From contig RZYX01000002.1 of assembly GCA_009930155.1 (NCBI GenBank), positions 1 through 64,000 on the forward strand: a stretch of 64,000 nucleotides of DNA, given 5' to 3'. Each line of letters opens with the position of its first letter. Positions within the stretch are counted from its first letter, which is position 1. The stretch is from Clostridia bacterium (GTDB lineage Bacteria; Bacillota_A; Clostridia; Oscillospirales; Acutalibacteraceae). The notes beneath the pieces are model-generated. The model saw nothing but the letters and a program-made list of their open reading frames with translations. It ran no database searches and was not told where the DNA came from. A program made the position numbers and the translations under genes. Of the stretch, positions 1 through 8,947 are shown piece after piece.

Positions 1-66
1 AGGTTTAACCTTGTTAATGCCGTCATTTGGATTAAGGGGTGTAGTTATTCTGAGGTTGTCAGCCAT
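1..66 (-). CDS. Partial CDS, unrecognised protein (N-terminus only)
   Basis: An ATG at position 66 (minus strand) is preceded by a GGAAGG-type ribosome binding site and opens a frame that stays open to the window edge. The 22 visible residues begin MADNLRITTPLNPND. I do not recognise the family from this fragment. It lies downstream of the parA-comFB pair on the same strand, but a hairpin terminator at about 260-298 separates them, so it is probably its own transcription unit. Confidence 0.5.
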   Translation of the reverse strand, partial: MADNLRITTPLNPNDGINKVKP

Positions 67-259
67 TTTTCACCCTTCCTTCCGAAGGTAATTAAATAGT
101 ATTGATTTTATATAAATAATCATTTTAATATATCTATATACTTATATATTAAACTATTGTTATAAAAAAATAAACAATTATTTATAAAAACGGTTAAAAA
201 CATCTAAACAAAGGTATGGATTGATTGTGCAAATTAAAAATCCACACATCTTTATGGTA

Positions 260-298
260 TTAAAATAGCCGAACCTTCATTGAATGAACGCTTCGGCT
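260..298 (-). terminator. Rho-independent terminator after comFB
   Basis: An inverted repeat AGCCGAA...TTCGGCT encloses a second self-complementary stretch (TTCATTGAATGAA). On the minus strand it is followed by ATTTTA. It sits just past the comFB stop and probably ends the long flagellar/parA/comFB transcript. The U-tract is short, so termination may be leaky. Confidence 0.6.
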
Positions 299-334
299 GT
301 TTCGACTTTATTTAATATAGGTTGCCTATAATCT

Positions 335-814
335 TTAATGCCTTGGTTTTTTACGAACTAACAATGCAGCTTTAAACACCACTGTAGTTACTTTTTGGCT
401 TATTTCCTTTTGAACATCTTCATCTTCAATCATGCCCTTTGTTTTTACAACATACTCAGGCTCAAGCTCATTAAGTGACATTGCGATAATATCCATCTTA
501 CATCTGTCGCACTTGCAACAATTCATACTATTTAAAACAACATCAAGTTTTTCCATAACAAGCTTTTCTGTAATATTATAAAGAACTACCTTTTCGTCCC
601 TATCTCTCAAACGATTTATTTCTTTGTTATATAAAAGAGAGGTCTCCATATCGTCGCTTTTTGTATTAACTTTAGGGTTAAAGGGAACAACTGTAAGTTC
701 AGGTTTTTTAGGTTGCTCTTCATACTCGACTTCTACTTCAGTATTGTCATAGTATGTAGGCATTATTTTTCTATACATTTTTTCACGATCAAACGATTTC
801 TTGGTTGCCACCAT
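335..814 (-). CDS. ComFB-domain protein
   Basis: A protein of 159 residues if it starts at the ATG at 814, which has AAGGGAG six bases upstream; an in-frame ATG at 838 is less well placed. The C-terminal half carries the late-competence ComFB signature: a cysteine cluster CCKCDRCKMDI followed by ALN-type helix SLNELEPEYVV. The N-terminal half is charged and not recognisable. ComFB proteins were named from the Bacillus comF operon, and members elsewhere have been reported to bind cyclic dinucleotides. The start overlaps the end of parA by 26 bases, so the two are translationally coupled at the tail of the flagellar operon. A role in c-di-GMP sensing is inference; no competence genes lie nearby. 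Confidence 0.75.
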   Translation of the reverse strand: MVATKKSFDREKMYRKIMPTYYDNTEVEVEYEEQPKKPELTVVPFNPKVNTKSDDMETSLLYNKEINRLRDRDEKVVLYNITEKLVMEKLDVVLNSMNCCKCDRCKMDIIAMSLNELEPEYVVKTKGMIEDEDVQKEISQKVTTVVFKAALLVRKKPRH

Positions 815-1574
815 GCTCATCTCCCTTAAGTATTTCATCAGCCAACATCATGTAATCCTTTACAATGTTGCTTTTGGGGGCATACTCAAGCAAAGATATT
901 TGTTTTGCTTGCGCCTCTGAAATCGCACATCCTGTACGAATTTTTTTGTTAAATATTTTTGTTTCCATCTGCGATGCAACAAGCTCCGCAGTAGCCATTA
1001 TATCTTTTGTAAGGATTGACCTTGCATTGTACTTGTTAAGAACTATACCTTGAATTTTAAGCCCTGGGTTGTATCTGTTCTTTACTCTGATAATAGTCTC
1101 GTGTAATTCAGCAATTCCCTGAAGGCTAAATATATCCGCAAGCATCGGTATTACTATTGTGTCCGCTGCTGTAAAAGCATTTATTGTTAAAATGCTAAGT
1201 GCGGGTGGAGTGTCGATTAAAATATAATCATACCTGCGAAGTGCGGGTTCAATTGCTGATTTGAGTATAAATTCACGATCTTTTTGTGTAAATTCAAGTT
1301 CCATTCCGCTTAGCAAAATATTTGATGCAATTATATCAAACGAAGGTGTTCTTTGTATTGCATGCAGTGTTTTAGTTGTGCCTCTTATTACATCGTATAC
1401 AGTTGGAAACTCTTCTGTTTCAGCATCCACGCTAAAACTCAAGTTGCCTTGTGGGTCTAAATCTATGCACAACACACGATAACCTTTAGACCTGAGACAA
1501 ACTCCCAAGCCTTGTGTTGCAGATGTTTTCCCTACACCGCCCTTTTGATTTGTAATAGCAATAACCTTCGCCAT
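789..1574 (-). CDS. parA: ParA/Soj-family ATPase
   Basis: A 261-residue deviant Walker A ATPase. The P-loop KGGVGKTS lies at about residues 10-17, the switch-I DLDPQGN at about 40 and the Walker B-like DTPPALS at about 120. The start is set at the ATG at 1574 because GAGGGTG lies six bases before it; a longer in-frame N-terminus would bury this site. Such ATPases position plasmids, chromosomes, chemoreceptors or flagella. There is no parB in view, and the N-terminal activator helix of FlhG (a flagellar-number ATPase) is not seen, so calling it FlhG would be wrong. Its place at the end of the flagellar operon, after fapA and before comFB, suggests a positioning job linked to motility. That is inference. 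Confidence 0.85.
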   Translation of the reverse strand: MAKVIAITNQKGGVGKTSATQGLGVCLRSKGYRVLCIDLDPQGNLSFSVDAETEEFPTVYDVIRGTTKTLHAIQRTPSFDIIASNILLSGMELEFTQKDREFILKSAIEPALRRYDYILIDTPPALSILTINAFTAADTIVIPMLADIFSLQGIAELHETIIRVKNRYNPGLKIQGIVLNKYNARSILTKDIMATAELVASQMETKIFNKKIRTGCAISEAQAKQISLLEYAPKSNIVKDYMMLADEILKGDEHGGNQEIV

Positions 1575-1667
1575 TATGCGCACCCTCATTATTTTGATTT
1601 TATTAGAAAATAATCTTATTTTAGTTTTACCCAAAAATAATAAGCTAACCTCAAAAGCACTCGGCAA

Positions 1668-2060
1668 AAACAGTTAAATATAGCTCCGGTGATTTATGAC
1701 AAACACTAAATTATTAAATAGGGATATATTAAAAATAATATTTAAACTATATTTTGAGCTTTTCTCCAACATTCATTAAATATTCTACCATATATATAGT
1801 TTTTAGTCTAGTACATTTATCAAAAAAACAACAAATACGACTTATTTTGTATATTTTCACAAAAAATTTTTAAATCGATTTTTGGAATAATCTATAAAGC
1901 CAAACCACCCTTGAAAAGGTTCTCGGCAATAAACAAATTCGTTACCGTACGCACAAAATTTGGTTGTCACAATATTTGCAACATTTGCATCCAACTCATG
2001 CTAGCCTTAGGGTGGTGTTTTTCATTAAAATATAATTAAATAACCAAAATATTTAGGCTC
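1668..2060. ncRNA. Structured intergenic element between fapA and parA
   Basis: A gap of about 490 bases between the parA start and fapA. At 1904-1911 and 2009-2016 an 8-bp perfect inverted repeat (ACCACCCT/AGGGTGGT) closes about 97 bases that contain smaller hairpins: CGG..CCG at about 1925-1948, GTTG..CAAC at about 1963-1982 and GCAT..ATGC at about 1986-2000. On the plus strand the closing stem is followed by GTTTTT, like a terminator. On the minus strand one inner stem gains a G-U pair in place of a C-A mismatch. The strand is therefore undecided. It could be a leader of parA, a bidirectional terminator or a small RNA. No open frame of note lies in it. Confidence 0.4.
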
Positions 2061-3416
2061 TTAACTCTTTGGTGCCAAGGCATTTTCCAGCCCTTCTTCA
2101 CCATGGAAGAATTTTGCGCTGTTATATTCATGGTCAATTTTTTCAGAAAGTTGACCAATAGAAATTTTAACCCCTGGATAAAGGACACCTCTTACAATGA
2201 TTTTTGCATCCTCTGGTGCAGTTGGTACAATATAAATGTTTTCAGCTAACCACTGCTCTTTTTCTTCCTCTGTCATCAAATCAAGCTCTGCATCAATTTG
2301 CTCTTGCGTTTTTTGAGCTTCAGGATTCCAAAAATCTTCCTTAGAATCCTTTATTTCAACAACAGTCGCAAGATATGTATCGGCTCCAATTGTCTTTGCA
2401 ATAACAGCTGTTCCTGCTTGATATGTTCCGCCAAGCAAAAGACCCTTTGAACCCTCAGCAGTGATTGAACCTCCAGCTACAATAGAACCGTTTAAGAAAT
2501 AATCCGTACTCATATCGCCCTTACACATAACCTGTGAATTCTGAAAATACTTGCTTTTAACATTTCCACCAGAATAGATTTTGCCAGTATTCATTCCGTT
2601 CATTCCCTGAGAAATTAAAACATCTCCACCTGCCCATATCGTTGCACCTTCAACCATACCTTGAATTGTTACATTCCCGCCAGCATGGATTTTAAAGCCC
2701 TCACAAACATCGCCCTTTACCATAACGCTACCGCAAAAAACAATATCTCCTGTAGCTGTATCTACATTGCCATAAACCGTAAAATTATCATCAATCGTAA
2801 CTATATTGTTTTTGAAAACTATACAGCCATCAATCTCAGCTTGAAGTTCCAGAGTATCCTCTGATATAACAGTATTCTGCCCATTTGAAAAGATTTTATC
2901 AGCACCTGGTTTAAAAGGCACTGCTTCTCCAAAAACATTTATTCCATCCTCACCAGGAAGCGGATGAGTTTTGCTACAAAGAACTTGACCTTCAACAACG
3001 CTCTGAATAATTCCCATATCATGAAAATCGGCGCCACCATCCGACCTTTCCCTTGGCTTTAATACAGGCTTAGTGTCAAAATGATATGTCATTGTTCCAT
3101 CTGTACCGTCAACTGGTGGTTTGCCCTGAACACAATATATTTCAGAAAAAAAAGCTTGTACTTCACATACTCTGTTAATCTCAGCATTGATTATCCCATA
3201 CTTTACTCCACGATCACTAAGAAATTGTAAAATATCTTCCTGTTTTACTTCTCGGCAATTCTTGGGAGTTTTAACAGTCAAATGCACCTGCATTTTATCT
3301 GGCGTAACACGCAAAGAAAATGTTGGTTCTTCTTTTTTCTCTTCCTGAATATCCTCAGTTAGTTCTGCTTTTTCCTCTTGCTGGATATTCTCATTGGTTG
3401 TTTCAACTTCGGTCAT
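2061..3416 (-). CDS. fapA: FapA family protein (DUF342)
   Basis: A 451-residue protein. It has an acidic, Glu/Lys-rich N-terminal stretch (first about 35 residues), a small alpha/beta region, then from about residue 130 a long run of glycine-rich turns typical of the FapA right-handed beta-helix (GNVDTATGDI, GGNVTIQG, GGDVLISQG). It lacks a signal peptide or membrane segment, so it is cytoplasmic. FapA proteins are common beside flagellar genes; the molecular role is poorly defined. The ATG at 3416 is chosen because GGGGAGTGGG precedes it; a GTG six codons upstream would lie inside that site. It follows the flgF/flgG genes by about 20 bases and belongs to the flagellar operon. Confidence 0.85.
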   Translation of the reverse strand: MTEVETTNENIQQEEKAELTEDIQEEKKEEPTFSLRVTPDKMQVHLTVKTPKNCREVKQEDILQFLSDRGVKYGIINAEINRVCEVQAFFSEIYCVQGKPPVDGTDGTMTYHFDTKPVLKPRERSDGGADFHDMGIIQSVVEGQVLCSKTHPLPGEDGINVFGEAVPFKPGADKIFSNGQNTVISEDTLELQAEIDGCIVFKNNIVTIDDNFTVYGNVDTATGDIVFCGSVMVKGDVCEGFKIHAGGNVTIQGMVEGATIWAGGDVLISQGMNGMNTGKIYSGGNVKSKYFQNSQVMCKGDMSTDYFLNGSIVAGGSITAEGSKGLLLGGTYQAGTAVIAKTIGADTYLATVVEIKDSKEDFWNPEAQKTQEQIDAELDLMTEEEKEQWLAENIYIVPTAPEDAKIIVRGVLYPGVKISIGQLSEKIDHEYNSAKFFHGEEGLENALAPKS

Positions 3417-3437
3417 AACAAACCCACTCCCCACTGC

Positions 3438-4148
3438 TTATCTAAGATTATTAATCGTATTCACTATCTCGTCAGAAATCTGTACCATTCTTGCATTCAT
3501 TTGGAACGACCTTTGTATGCTTATTACATCTGTCATCTCTGATGCAATGTCTACTCCTGATTGTTCGAGATACCCTCTTTTTGCCTCTACATCAGATGCC
3601 TGTGGTATTCCCGAAGCCTCACTCTGGGCAAAAAAACCTGAATCTTTTCTTATAAGCGCATCCATATTGTCAAAACTGAAAACGCCAATATTAAGCGTTG
3701 TTTCTTCAAGGTTTTGGGGATTATTAATTATTATTGGATTACTATCTGAATCGCAAACATAACCGCCGTGTGACGATACAAGTACAAACGAGTCGTCTCC
3801 AATTTGCTGCATATTAAAGTTTCCGTCCCTTGTATAGCCAACTTCTCCTGTATCTGAAACTACTTTAAACAACCCGTTCTTTTCTGTAATTGCATAATCA
3901 AGCAAACGCTCTGTTGACTGAAGCACGCCTTGATTAAAGATTGTATCTGTTTTTTGTAATTTTACTCCATGACCAACATTAAGGTTTTCTCCCTGACCTT
4001 TCATTTTAGTATGTATAAGGTCTGAAAAGGATGTTGTTGACACTTTATACCCCGTAGTTGATATATTGGCAATGTTATTTGCTACTGTATCAAGCCCTTT
4101 TTGAAGTTGAATTGTTCCTGTTGATGCTGTATAAAAAGCTGTATTCAT
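3438..4148 (-). CDS. flgF: Flagellar rod/hook-basal body protein (FlgF/FlgG family)
   Basis: 236 residues with the flagellar rod N-terminal motif TVANNIANISTTGYK (about residues 21-35) and the C-terminal helix with QRSFQMNARMVQ. This pair of terminal helices forms the coiled coil of rod and hook proteins. The central domain has YTRDGNFN as in FlgG, but is more divergent than in the gene upstream. It builds the distal or proximal rod outside the membrane after export by the flagellar type III system. It is the second of two paralogues lying 21 bases apart, equivalent to flhO/flhP of Bacillus. Which of the two is the FlgF and which the FlgG equivalent cannot be settled by reading alone. Confidence 0.85.
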   Translation of the reverse strand: MNTAFYTASTGTIQLQKGLDTVANNIANISTTGYKVSTTSFSDLIHTKMKGQGENLNVGHGVKLQKTDTIFNQGVLQSTERLLDYAITEKNGLFKVVSDTGEVGYTRDGNFNMQQIGDDSFVLVSSHGGYVCDSDSNPIIINNPQNLEETTLNIGVFSFDNMDALIRKDSGFFAQSEASGIPQASDVEAKRGYLEQSGVDIASEMTDVISIQRSFQMNARMVQISDEIVNTINNLR

Positions 4149-4169
4149 AATAACTGCGCCCCCTTTTTA

Positions 4170-4916
4170 TCAAGTAAGTTTACCGATTTCTGTTGTTGCC
4201 TTTTGTAGTACAGAGTCATACATTTTTAAAACTTGCGACTGTGTTTGCAATTCCCTTTGGGATGCTATAGCATTTGTAATTTCCTCTGACATGTCAACAT
4301 TTGAGCCTTCTAGTGTCTTGCCTTTTACCTGTGTATTAACCTGCTGTGCACCACCGCTTGATGTGTAATACCCATCTTTTACAGGTGTTAGCTGATTATA
4401 ATCTGCAAAATTATATGTTGCAATCCTGCCAACATTTTGACCGTCTGCATAAACATTTCCGTTTGAATCAAACTCAACATTATCCGTTCCAGTTCTAATT
4501 GGGCCATTTGTACCCATTACTCTGCCACTTTCGCCCTGAGTAAGGTAACCCTCCGAGTCAACATTAAAATCACCTTTACGAGTATAGGTTATTCCGTTAT
4601 TTGTTTGCAGTGCAAAAAAGCCCTCACCAACAATGGCAACATCAAGATCTCTGCCTGTTTCCTTAAGCACACCTTGTGTATGAATTGATGCCGTCTCGCT
4701 AACTGTTCTAATCATTGATTTTGCACCTAGCTGAGCCCCTGCATTAGAATCAAGTGAGTTAACTCTTGATATCATCATATTTTCAAAGGATTCCGTAACA
4801 ATCATCTGCTTCTTGTAACCCGTTGTTTCTGCGTTTGCTATATTGTTTGCAATTGTGCTGAGATTCTTATTTTGGGACATAATTCCTGAACCTAATTGAT
4901 AAAATCCTCTAACCAT
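4170..4916 (-). CDS. flgG: Flagellar distal rod protein (FlgG family)
   Basis: 248 residues. The N-terminal motif TIANNIANAETTGYKK and the central DLDVAIVGEGFFAL and YTRKGDFNVDSEGYL are characteristic of FlgG. The C-terminal part SNVDMSEEITNAIASQRELQ is the conserved rod/hook end. No cleavable signal is expected, as export is through the flagellar type III apparatus. It lies 24 bases after fliA and 21 bases before its paralogue, in the same transcript. This copy fits FlgG better than the downstream one because the central motif is better conserved. Confidence 0.88.
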   Translation of the reverse strand: MVRGFYQLGSGIMSQNKNLSTIANNIANAETTGYKKQMIVTESFENMMISRVNSLDSNAGAQLGAKSMIRTVSETASIHTQGVLKETGRDLDVAIVGEGFFALQTNNGITYTRKGDFNVDSEGYLTQGESGRVMGTNGPIRTGTDNVEFDSNGNVYADGQNVGRIATYNFADYNQLTPVKDGYYTSSGGAQQVNTQVKGKTLEGSNVDMSEEITNAIASQRELQTQSQVLKMYDSVLQKATTEIGKLT

Positions 4917-4940
4917 ATTTAAAACCCCTTTTTATTGGTG

Positions 4941-5726
4941 TCAGAAATCCTTTTCGTCTTCCATCATTTTCTTTAGCCTTTTTACTGCTTGAAAGCGTAG
5001 CTGAGATACACGCTTTGAATCCGTATTTAGTATGTCTGCTATCTCTGCAACCGTCAAATCCTCTTTATAAAGCAAGGACAAAACCAACTGTTGCTCATGA
5101 TTAAGCTTACCCAAACATTTTACAAGCTCTTTTGAAAATCCACCTTTATCAATAATATTGATTGGATCGTCTTTTTCTCCTGATGATATTTCAAACAACC
5201 TATCATCCATATTCTCGTCTGTTGTAATTTGGTCAAGAGATATAAGAGAGATTGGATGGCTTTCTTGAAGTTTTTTATCAAGATCTTCCACACTTATTCC
5301 CAAATAATCTGCAAGTTCTTCTCTCTCTGGTTCTCTTTCTATTACAGACCTCAAATCCTCACGAGCTCTTGACATTTCCTTGGAAATATCCCTCACTCGA
5401 CGAGCATAACCATTTTGCTTATTTATATAGTCCAGCATTGCACCATGGACTCTGTATGAAACATAAGTTTCAAACTTTACCTCACGGTCAAGCTCAAATC
5501 TATCAATAGCGGTTATAAGTGCTATCATACCCTCGCTTACAAGTTCTTCAACAGAATCAACACCACGATAGGTTTGATATACCTTAAACGCCACTTTTTT
5601 AAGAACGGGCATGTATTTTAATACAAGCTCATTGCGTATTTTTATGTCTTTTGTTTCAGTATACTGAGTCCACAAAGTTAATGTTTCCTCTTCGGTTTTT
5701 AAATACTTAACAGCTTCACTGGTCAT
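4941..5726 (-). CDS. fliA: RNA polymerase sigma factor for flagellar genes (sigma-28/sigma-D)
   Basis: 261 residues of the FliA/WhiG sigma-70 family. Region 2 (about 25-95) has VEELVSEGMIALITAIDRFE and the adjacent YVSYRVHGAMLDYIN; region 3 begins about residue 105; region 4 ends with LTVAEIADILNTDSKRVSQL, a helix-turn-helix. It directs transcription of late flagellar and chemotaxis genes. GAGGAGGGG lies before its ATG. It sits directly after flhA with no flhF or flhG between, unlike Bacillus. No sigma-28-type promoter (TAAA/CCGATAT) was found upstream of the operon itself; the targets, such as flagellin, are outside the window. Confidence 0.95.
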   Translation of the reverse strand: MTSEAVKYLKTEEETLTLWTQYTETKDIKIRNELVLKYMPVLKKVAFKVYQTYRGVDSVEELVSEGMIALITAIDRFELDREVKFETYVSYRVHGAMLDYINKQNGYARRVRDISKEMSRAREDLRSVIEREPEREELADYLGISVEDLDKKLQESHPISLISLDQITTDENMDDRLFEISSGEKDDPINIIDKGGFSKELVKCLGKLNHEQQLVLSLLYKEDLTVAEIADILNTDSKRVSQLRFQAVKRLKKMMEDEKDF

Positions 5727-5755
5727 AACGCCCCTCCTCTAAAGAAGTATTAGAC

Positions 5756-7837
5756 TTAAAAAGTTTTTGCTTGCATTGTTACATTTGCAACTGCCTGAAT
5801 TTGAACACCTGTATCAAGTTCATTATAAGAAAGTACAATGGCATTTTGAGCAAACTGATCTAGCATTTTACTGAAATATATGCGAACAATTGGTGATGTT
5901 AGAATAATCGGAACACTGATTACTTCTTTCACCTTTTTGATTGACTCCATAAGGCTTGACATAATACTTTGCATTGAATCAGGGTCAATATTAAGATAAC
6001 TTCCTTGCTCATTGCTTTTTATCGAATTAATTATTACTTTTTCTACCTCACTGTCAAGAGTGATTACTCTTATTTGTCCACCCTCTGACCACTTGCGTGT
6101 GATAGTTCTTTTAAGTGTTTGACGAACATGTTCGGTAAGCAGTTCAACATCTCTAACACTGCCTGAGTGAGCAGATATAGTTTCTACAATAATCTCCATA
6201 TCTCGTATCGGCACGCCTTCTTTAAGTAGGTTTTCAATTACTTTTTGGAAGTTTGCCAAAGTTATCTGTGCAGGGATAATTTCATCTACAGCAAGTCCAC
6301 TATTCTTCTTTAAATTCTCAAGCAGCTGATTTATATCCTGCCTTGTAATTAACTCATATGCGTGTCTTTTGACTGTTTCTGAAAGATGTGTAACAACAAC
6401 AGAAAGTGGATCAATAACAGTATATCCATAAATCTCTGCCATATCTTTTCTGTCTGGAGTAATCCATTTGCTTGGGATTCCATATGCAGGTTCAATTGTT
6501 TCAATCCCATCAATTTCACCTGTTAGCCCACCTGGATCAAGGGCAAGAACATAGTCCACAAGTATTTCGCCCTTTGATATTTCCTCGCCACGAATTTTTA
6601 TAACATATTGGTTTGGATTAAGAGAGCCATCATCCCTAAGCCTTACAGCAGGAATAACCATTCCCATATCAATAGCAAATTGCTTTCTAAACATTACAAG
6701 CCTATCTATAAAATTACTTCCACTGCCTTGGTCAACAAGTGGTATAAGACTGTACCCAAAATTCATTTCTATTGCATCAACTGCAAGAAGCTCATATACA
6801 TTGTCAATGTTTCGATAATACTCCGTCTCTGATTGTGGCGACATATCCTCCGAAACTTTAAGCCCCTCTGCCAGCTCTGGTTCTTCTGCTTTTTTTGTTT
6901 CATTTGTAGCTTTTATTCCAAGAAAAATAAGACCGCCTGCAATGATAAATGTTTGTATTTTTGGCATTCCTGGAATAAGGCCAAGTGCGGCTAGTGCAAT
7001 TCCTGCGATAATCAAAACTGTTGGTTGTGCCATAAACTGTTTTGACAAATCCGTTCCAAGGCTTGATTCAGACGCTGCTCTTGTAACTATCATACCTGTT
7101 GCGGTAGAAATTAGAAGTGCGGGTATCTGCGACACAAGCCCGTCTCCTACTGTTGCAATTGAGTATGTACTAAGAACAGTTTGAAAGTCACCACCACCTT
7201 GAACCATTCCAATAATCATACCACCAATAAAGTTAATGGCAGTGATGATTATAGACATCATTGCATCGCCTTTAACAAACTTCGTAGCACCGTCCATAGA
7301 GCCATAAAACTCTGCTTCTCTTTGGATATTGCTTCTACGAAGTCTAGCTTCTTCCTCATTTATAAGTCCTGAGCTAAGGTCGGCGTCAATTGCCATCTGC
7401 TTTCCAGGCATAGCATCAAGAGTAAATCTTGCAGAAACCTCTGCAACTCTTTCTGCACCCTTTGTGATAACAAGAAACTGAACTGCAACGATAATTAAGA
7501 AAACGATAAATCCAACAACAATGTTGCCCGACAAAACAAAGTCACCAAAGGTTTTAATAACTTGTCCTGCATCTCCACCTTTGGTCAAAATAAGCCTTGT
7601 TGATGAAATGTTAAGCCCAAGTCTGAACAAAGTTGTGATGAGTAGCAACGATGGGAAAATAGAAAACTCAAGAGAATCTTTTATATACATACTGTTGAGC
7701 AATATCCACAGCGAAAGAACTATGTTTATGATAAACATAACATCAAGTATAAAAGATGGAAGTGGTATGATAATGAGAGCAACAATTAATATAACAAATA
7801 CTGATACTATTTGATTCCTCAGGTTTATCATCCTCAT
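5756..7837 (-). CDS. flhA: Flagellar type III export gate protein FlhA
   Basis: 693 residues, normal length. About eight hydrophobic helices occupy residues 1-320, with the conserved cytoplasmic loop between helices 4 and 5 (FTLDAMPGKQMAIDADL at about residue 140). The C-terminal half is the cytoplasmic docking domain for FliI, FliJ and chaperone-substrate complexes. It forms the nonameric ring of the export gate with FlhB, FliP, FliQ and FliR. The start is not certain: ATG at 7837 and ATG at 7831 are both possible, with GGGAG about 12 bases before the first. It follows flhB by 8 bases. Confidence 0.97.
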   Translation of the reverse strand: MRMINLRNQIVSVFVILIVALIIIPLPSFILDVMFIINIVLSLWILLNSMYIKDSLEFSIFPSLLLITTLFRLGLNISSTRLILTKGGDAGQVIKTFGDFVLSGNIVVGFIVFLIIVAVQFLVITKGAERVAEVSARFTLDAMPGKQMAIDADLSSGLINEEEARLRRSNIQREAEFYGSMDGATKFVKGDAMMSIIITAINFIGGMIIGMVQGGGDFQTVLSTYSIATVGDGLVSQIPALLISTATGMIVTRAASESSLGTDLSKQFMAQPTVLIIAGIALAALGLIPGMPKIQTFIIAGGLIFLGIKATNETKKAEEPELAEGLKVSEDMSPQSETEYYRNIDNVYELLAVDAIEMNFGYSLIPLVDQGSGSNFIDRLVMFRKQFAIDMGMVIPAVRLRDDGSLNPNQYVIKIRGEEISKGEILVDYVLALDPGGLTGEIDGIETIEPAYGIPSKWITPDRKDMAEIYGYTVIDPLSVVVTHLSETVKRHAYELITRQDINQLLENLKKNSGLAVDEIIPAQITLANFQKVIENLLKEGVPIRDMEIIVETISAHSGSVRDVELLTEHVRQTLKRTITRKWSEGGQIRVITLDSEVEKVIINSIKSNEQGSYLNIDPDSMQSIMSSLMESIKKVKEVISVPIILTSPIVRIYFSKMLDQFAQNAIVLSYNELDTGVQIQAVANVTMQAKTF

Positions 7838-7845
7838 CTATCGTT

Positions 7846-8910
7846 TCAACTCCCTTTTTTAAGTGAATATACCCATGCAAGAACTTCTGCTGTTGCTGTG
7901 TAGTACTGGGGTGGAATTTCCCTTCCGATTTCTACCTCTCTGTATAATGCTCTTGCCAGAGGTTTGTCTTCCATCATTGGGATGCTATATTTTTCTGCCT
8001 CTTCAATAATGCGAAGAGCTACAAAATCCTGCCCTTTTGCAATAACCATTGGGGCTGTGTTTTTTTCAATGTCATATTTAAGTGCAATGGCAAAATGTGT
8101 TGGGTTCCTTACTATTACATCGGCCTCCGGAACCTTTTGCATCATGCGTTGCTGTGAAATCTTTTTTTGTGCTTCTTTTATTCTGCCACGAGTGACAGGG
8201 TCACCCTCTGTTTGCTTATATTCTTCTTTAACTTCCTGCTTGGTCATCTTAATATTTCTTTCATACTCCCACCATTGATACAGATAGTCAAAAACTGAAA
8301 TTGCTATAAAGGCAATAGAAAGCCTAATTACAAGCTTGTAAACAGCTTGAAGAACAAAAATGACTGAATTAAAAATTTCCATAGACATAAGCTTTACTAT
8401 GTCATTCGCTATTGATTTGTAACTACTATAAATAACAAAGCCTATAATTGCTGCCTTGACAACTGATTTAAAAAGTTCAACAACAGAACGCAAAGATATG
8501 ATTTTTTTAAGTCCTTTAATCGGACTAAGTTTTGAAAGTTTTGGTTTTAATGCCTCTTTAGAAAAAGCGAATTTAGTTTGTACTCCTGATGCTAAAACAC
8601 CAACAACAAGTGCTATAAGAATTATTGGCCCTGCAGTTACCGCAAGTGCTATAAAGCAATCCCATAATGTTGAAAGTGCAAATTTAGTTGTAACATCTGA
8701 AACCGTTTCTATCGATGCAAAGTACTTATATATAACTTGCGACATATATCCATATATATTAGGCATTGTCTTGTCCAATAAAACAAAAACAGCAAGTATT
8801 GATAAAGCATTTACTACATCCTGGCTTTTATAGACATTACCTTTTTTTCGTTCGTCTTTTCGCTTTTTTTGGGAGGCTTTTTCGGTTCTGCTTTCGCTAT
8901 CTGCAGGCAA
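7846..8910 (-). CDS. flhB: Flagellar export switch protein FlhB
   Basis: 354 residues. It has a charged N-terminus, four hydrophobic helices between about 30 and 215, and a cytoplasmic domain with the autocleavage motif NPTH (about residue 268) that switches export from rod/hook to filament substrates. It starts at TTG (8908-8910) behind a GGGGGG run. The gene lies 37 bases after fliR and 8 before flhA. All expected motifs are present, so substrate switching should work normally with the FliK encoded in the same operon. Confidence 0.97.
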   Translation of the reverse strand: MPADSESRTEKASQKKRKDERKKGNVYKSQDVVNALSILAVFVLLDKTMPNIYGYMSQVIYKYFASIETVSDVTTKFALSTLWDCFIALAVTAGPIILIALVVGVLASGVQTKFAFSKEALKPKLSKLSPIKGLKKIISLRSVVELFKSVVKAAIIGFVIYSSYKSIANDIVKLMSMEIFNSVIFVLQAVYKLVIRLSIAFIAISVFDYLYQWWEYERNIKMTKQEVKEEYKQTEGDPVTRGRIKEAQKKISQQRMMQKVPEADVIVRNPTHFAIALKYDIEKNTAPMVIAKGQDFVALRIIEEAEKYSIPMMEDKPLARALYREVEIGREIPPQYYTATAEVLAWVYSLKKGS

Positions 8911-8947
8911 ATCTGTCCCCCCTTTATAGCTCTAATAAACGCCTATG

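Noticed and set aside
789..1574. Calling the ParA protein FlhG (YlxH)
   Set aside because: No flhF beside it, no recognisable N-terminal FlhF-activating motif, and the sequence reads as the generic ParA/Soj group.
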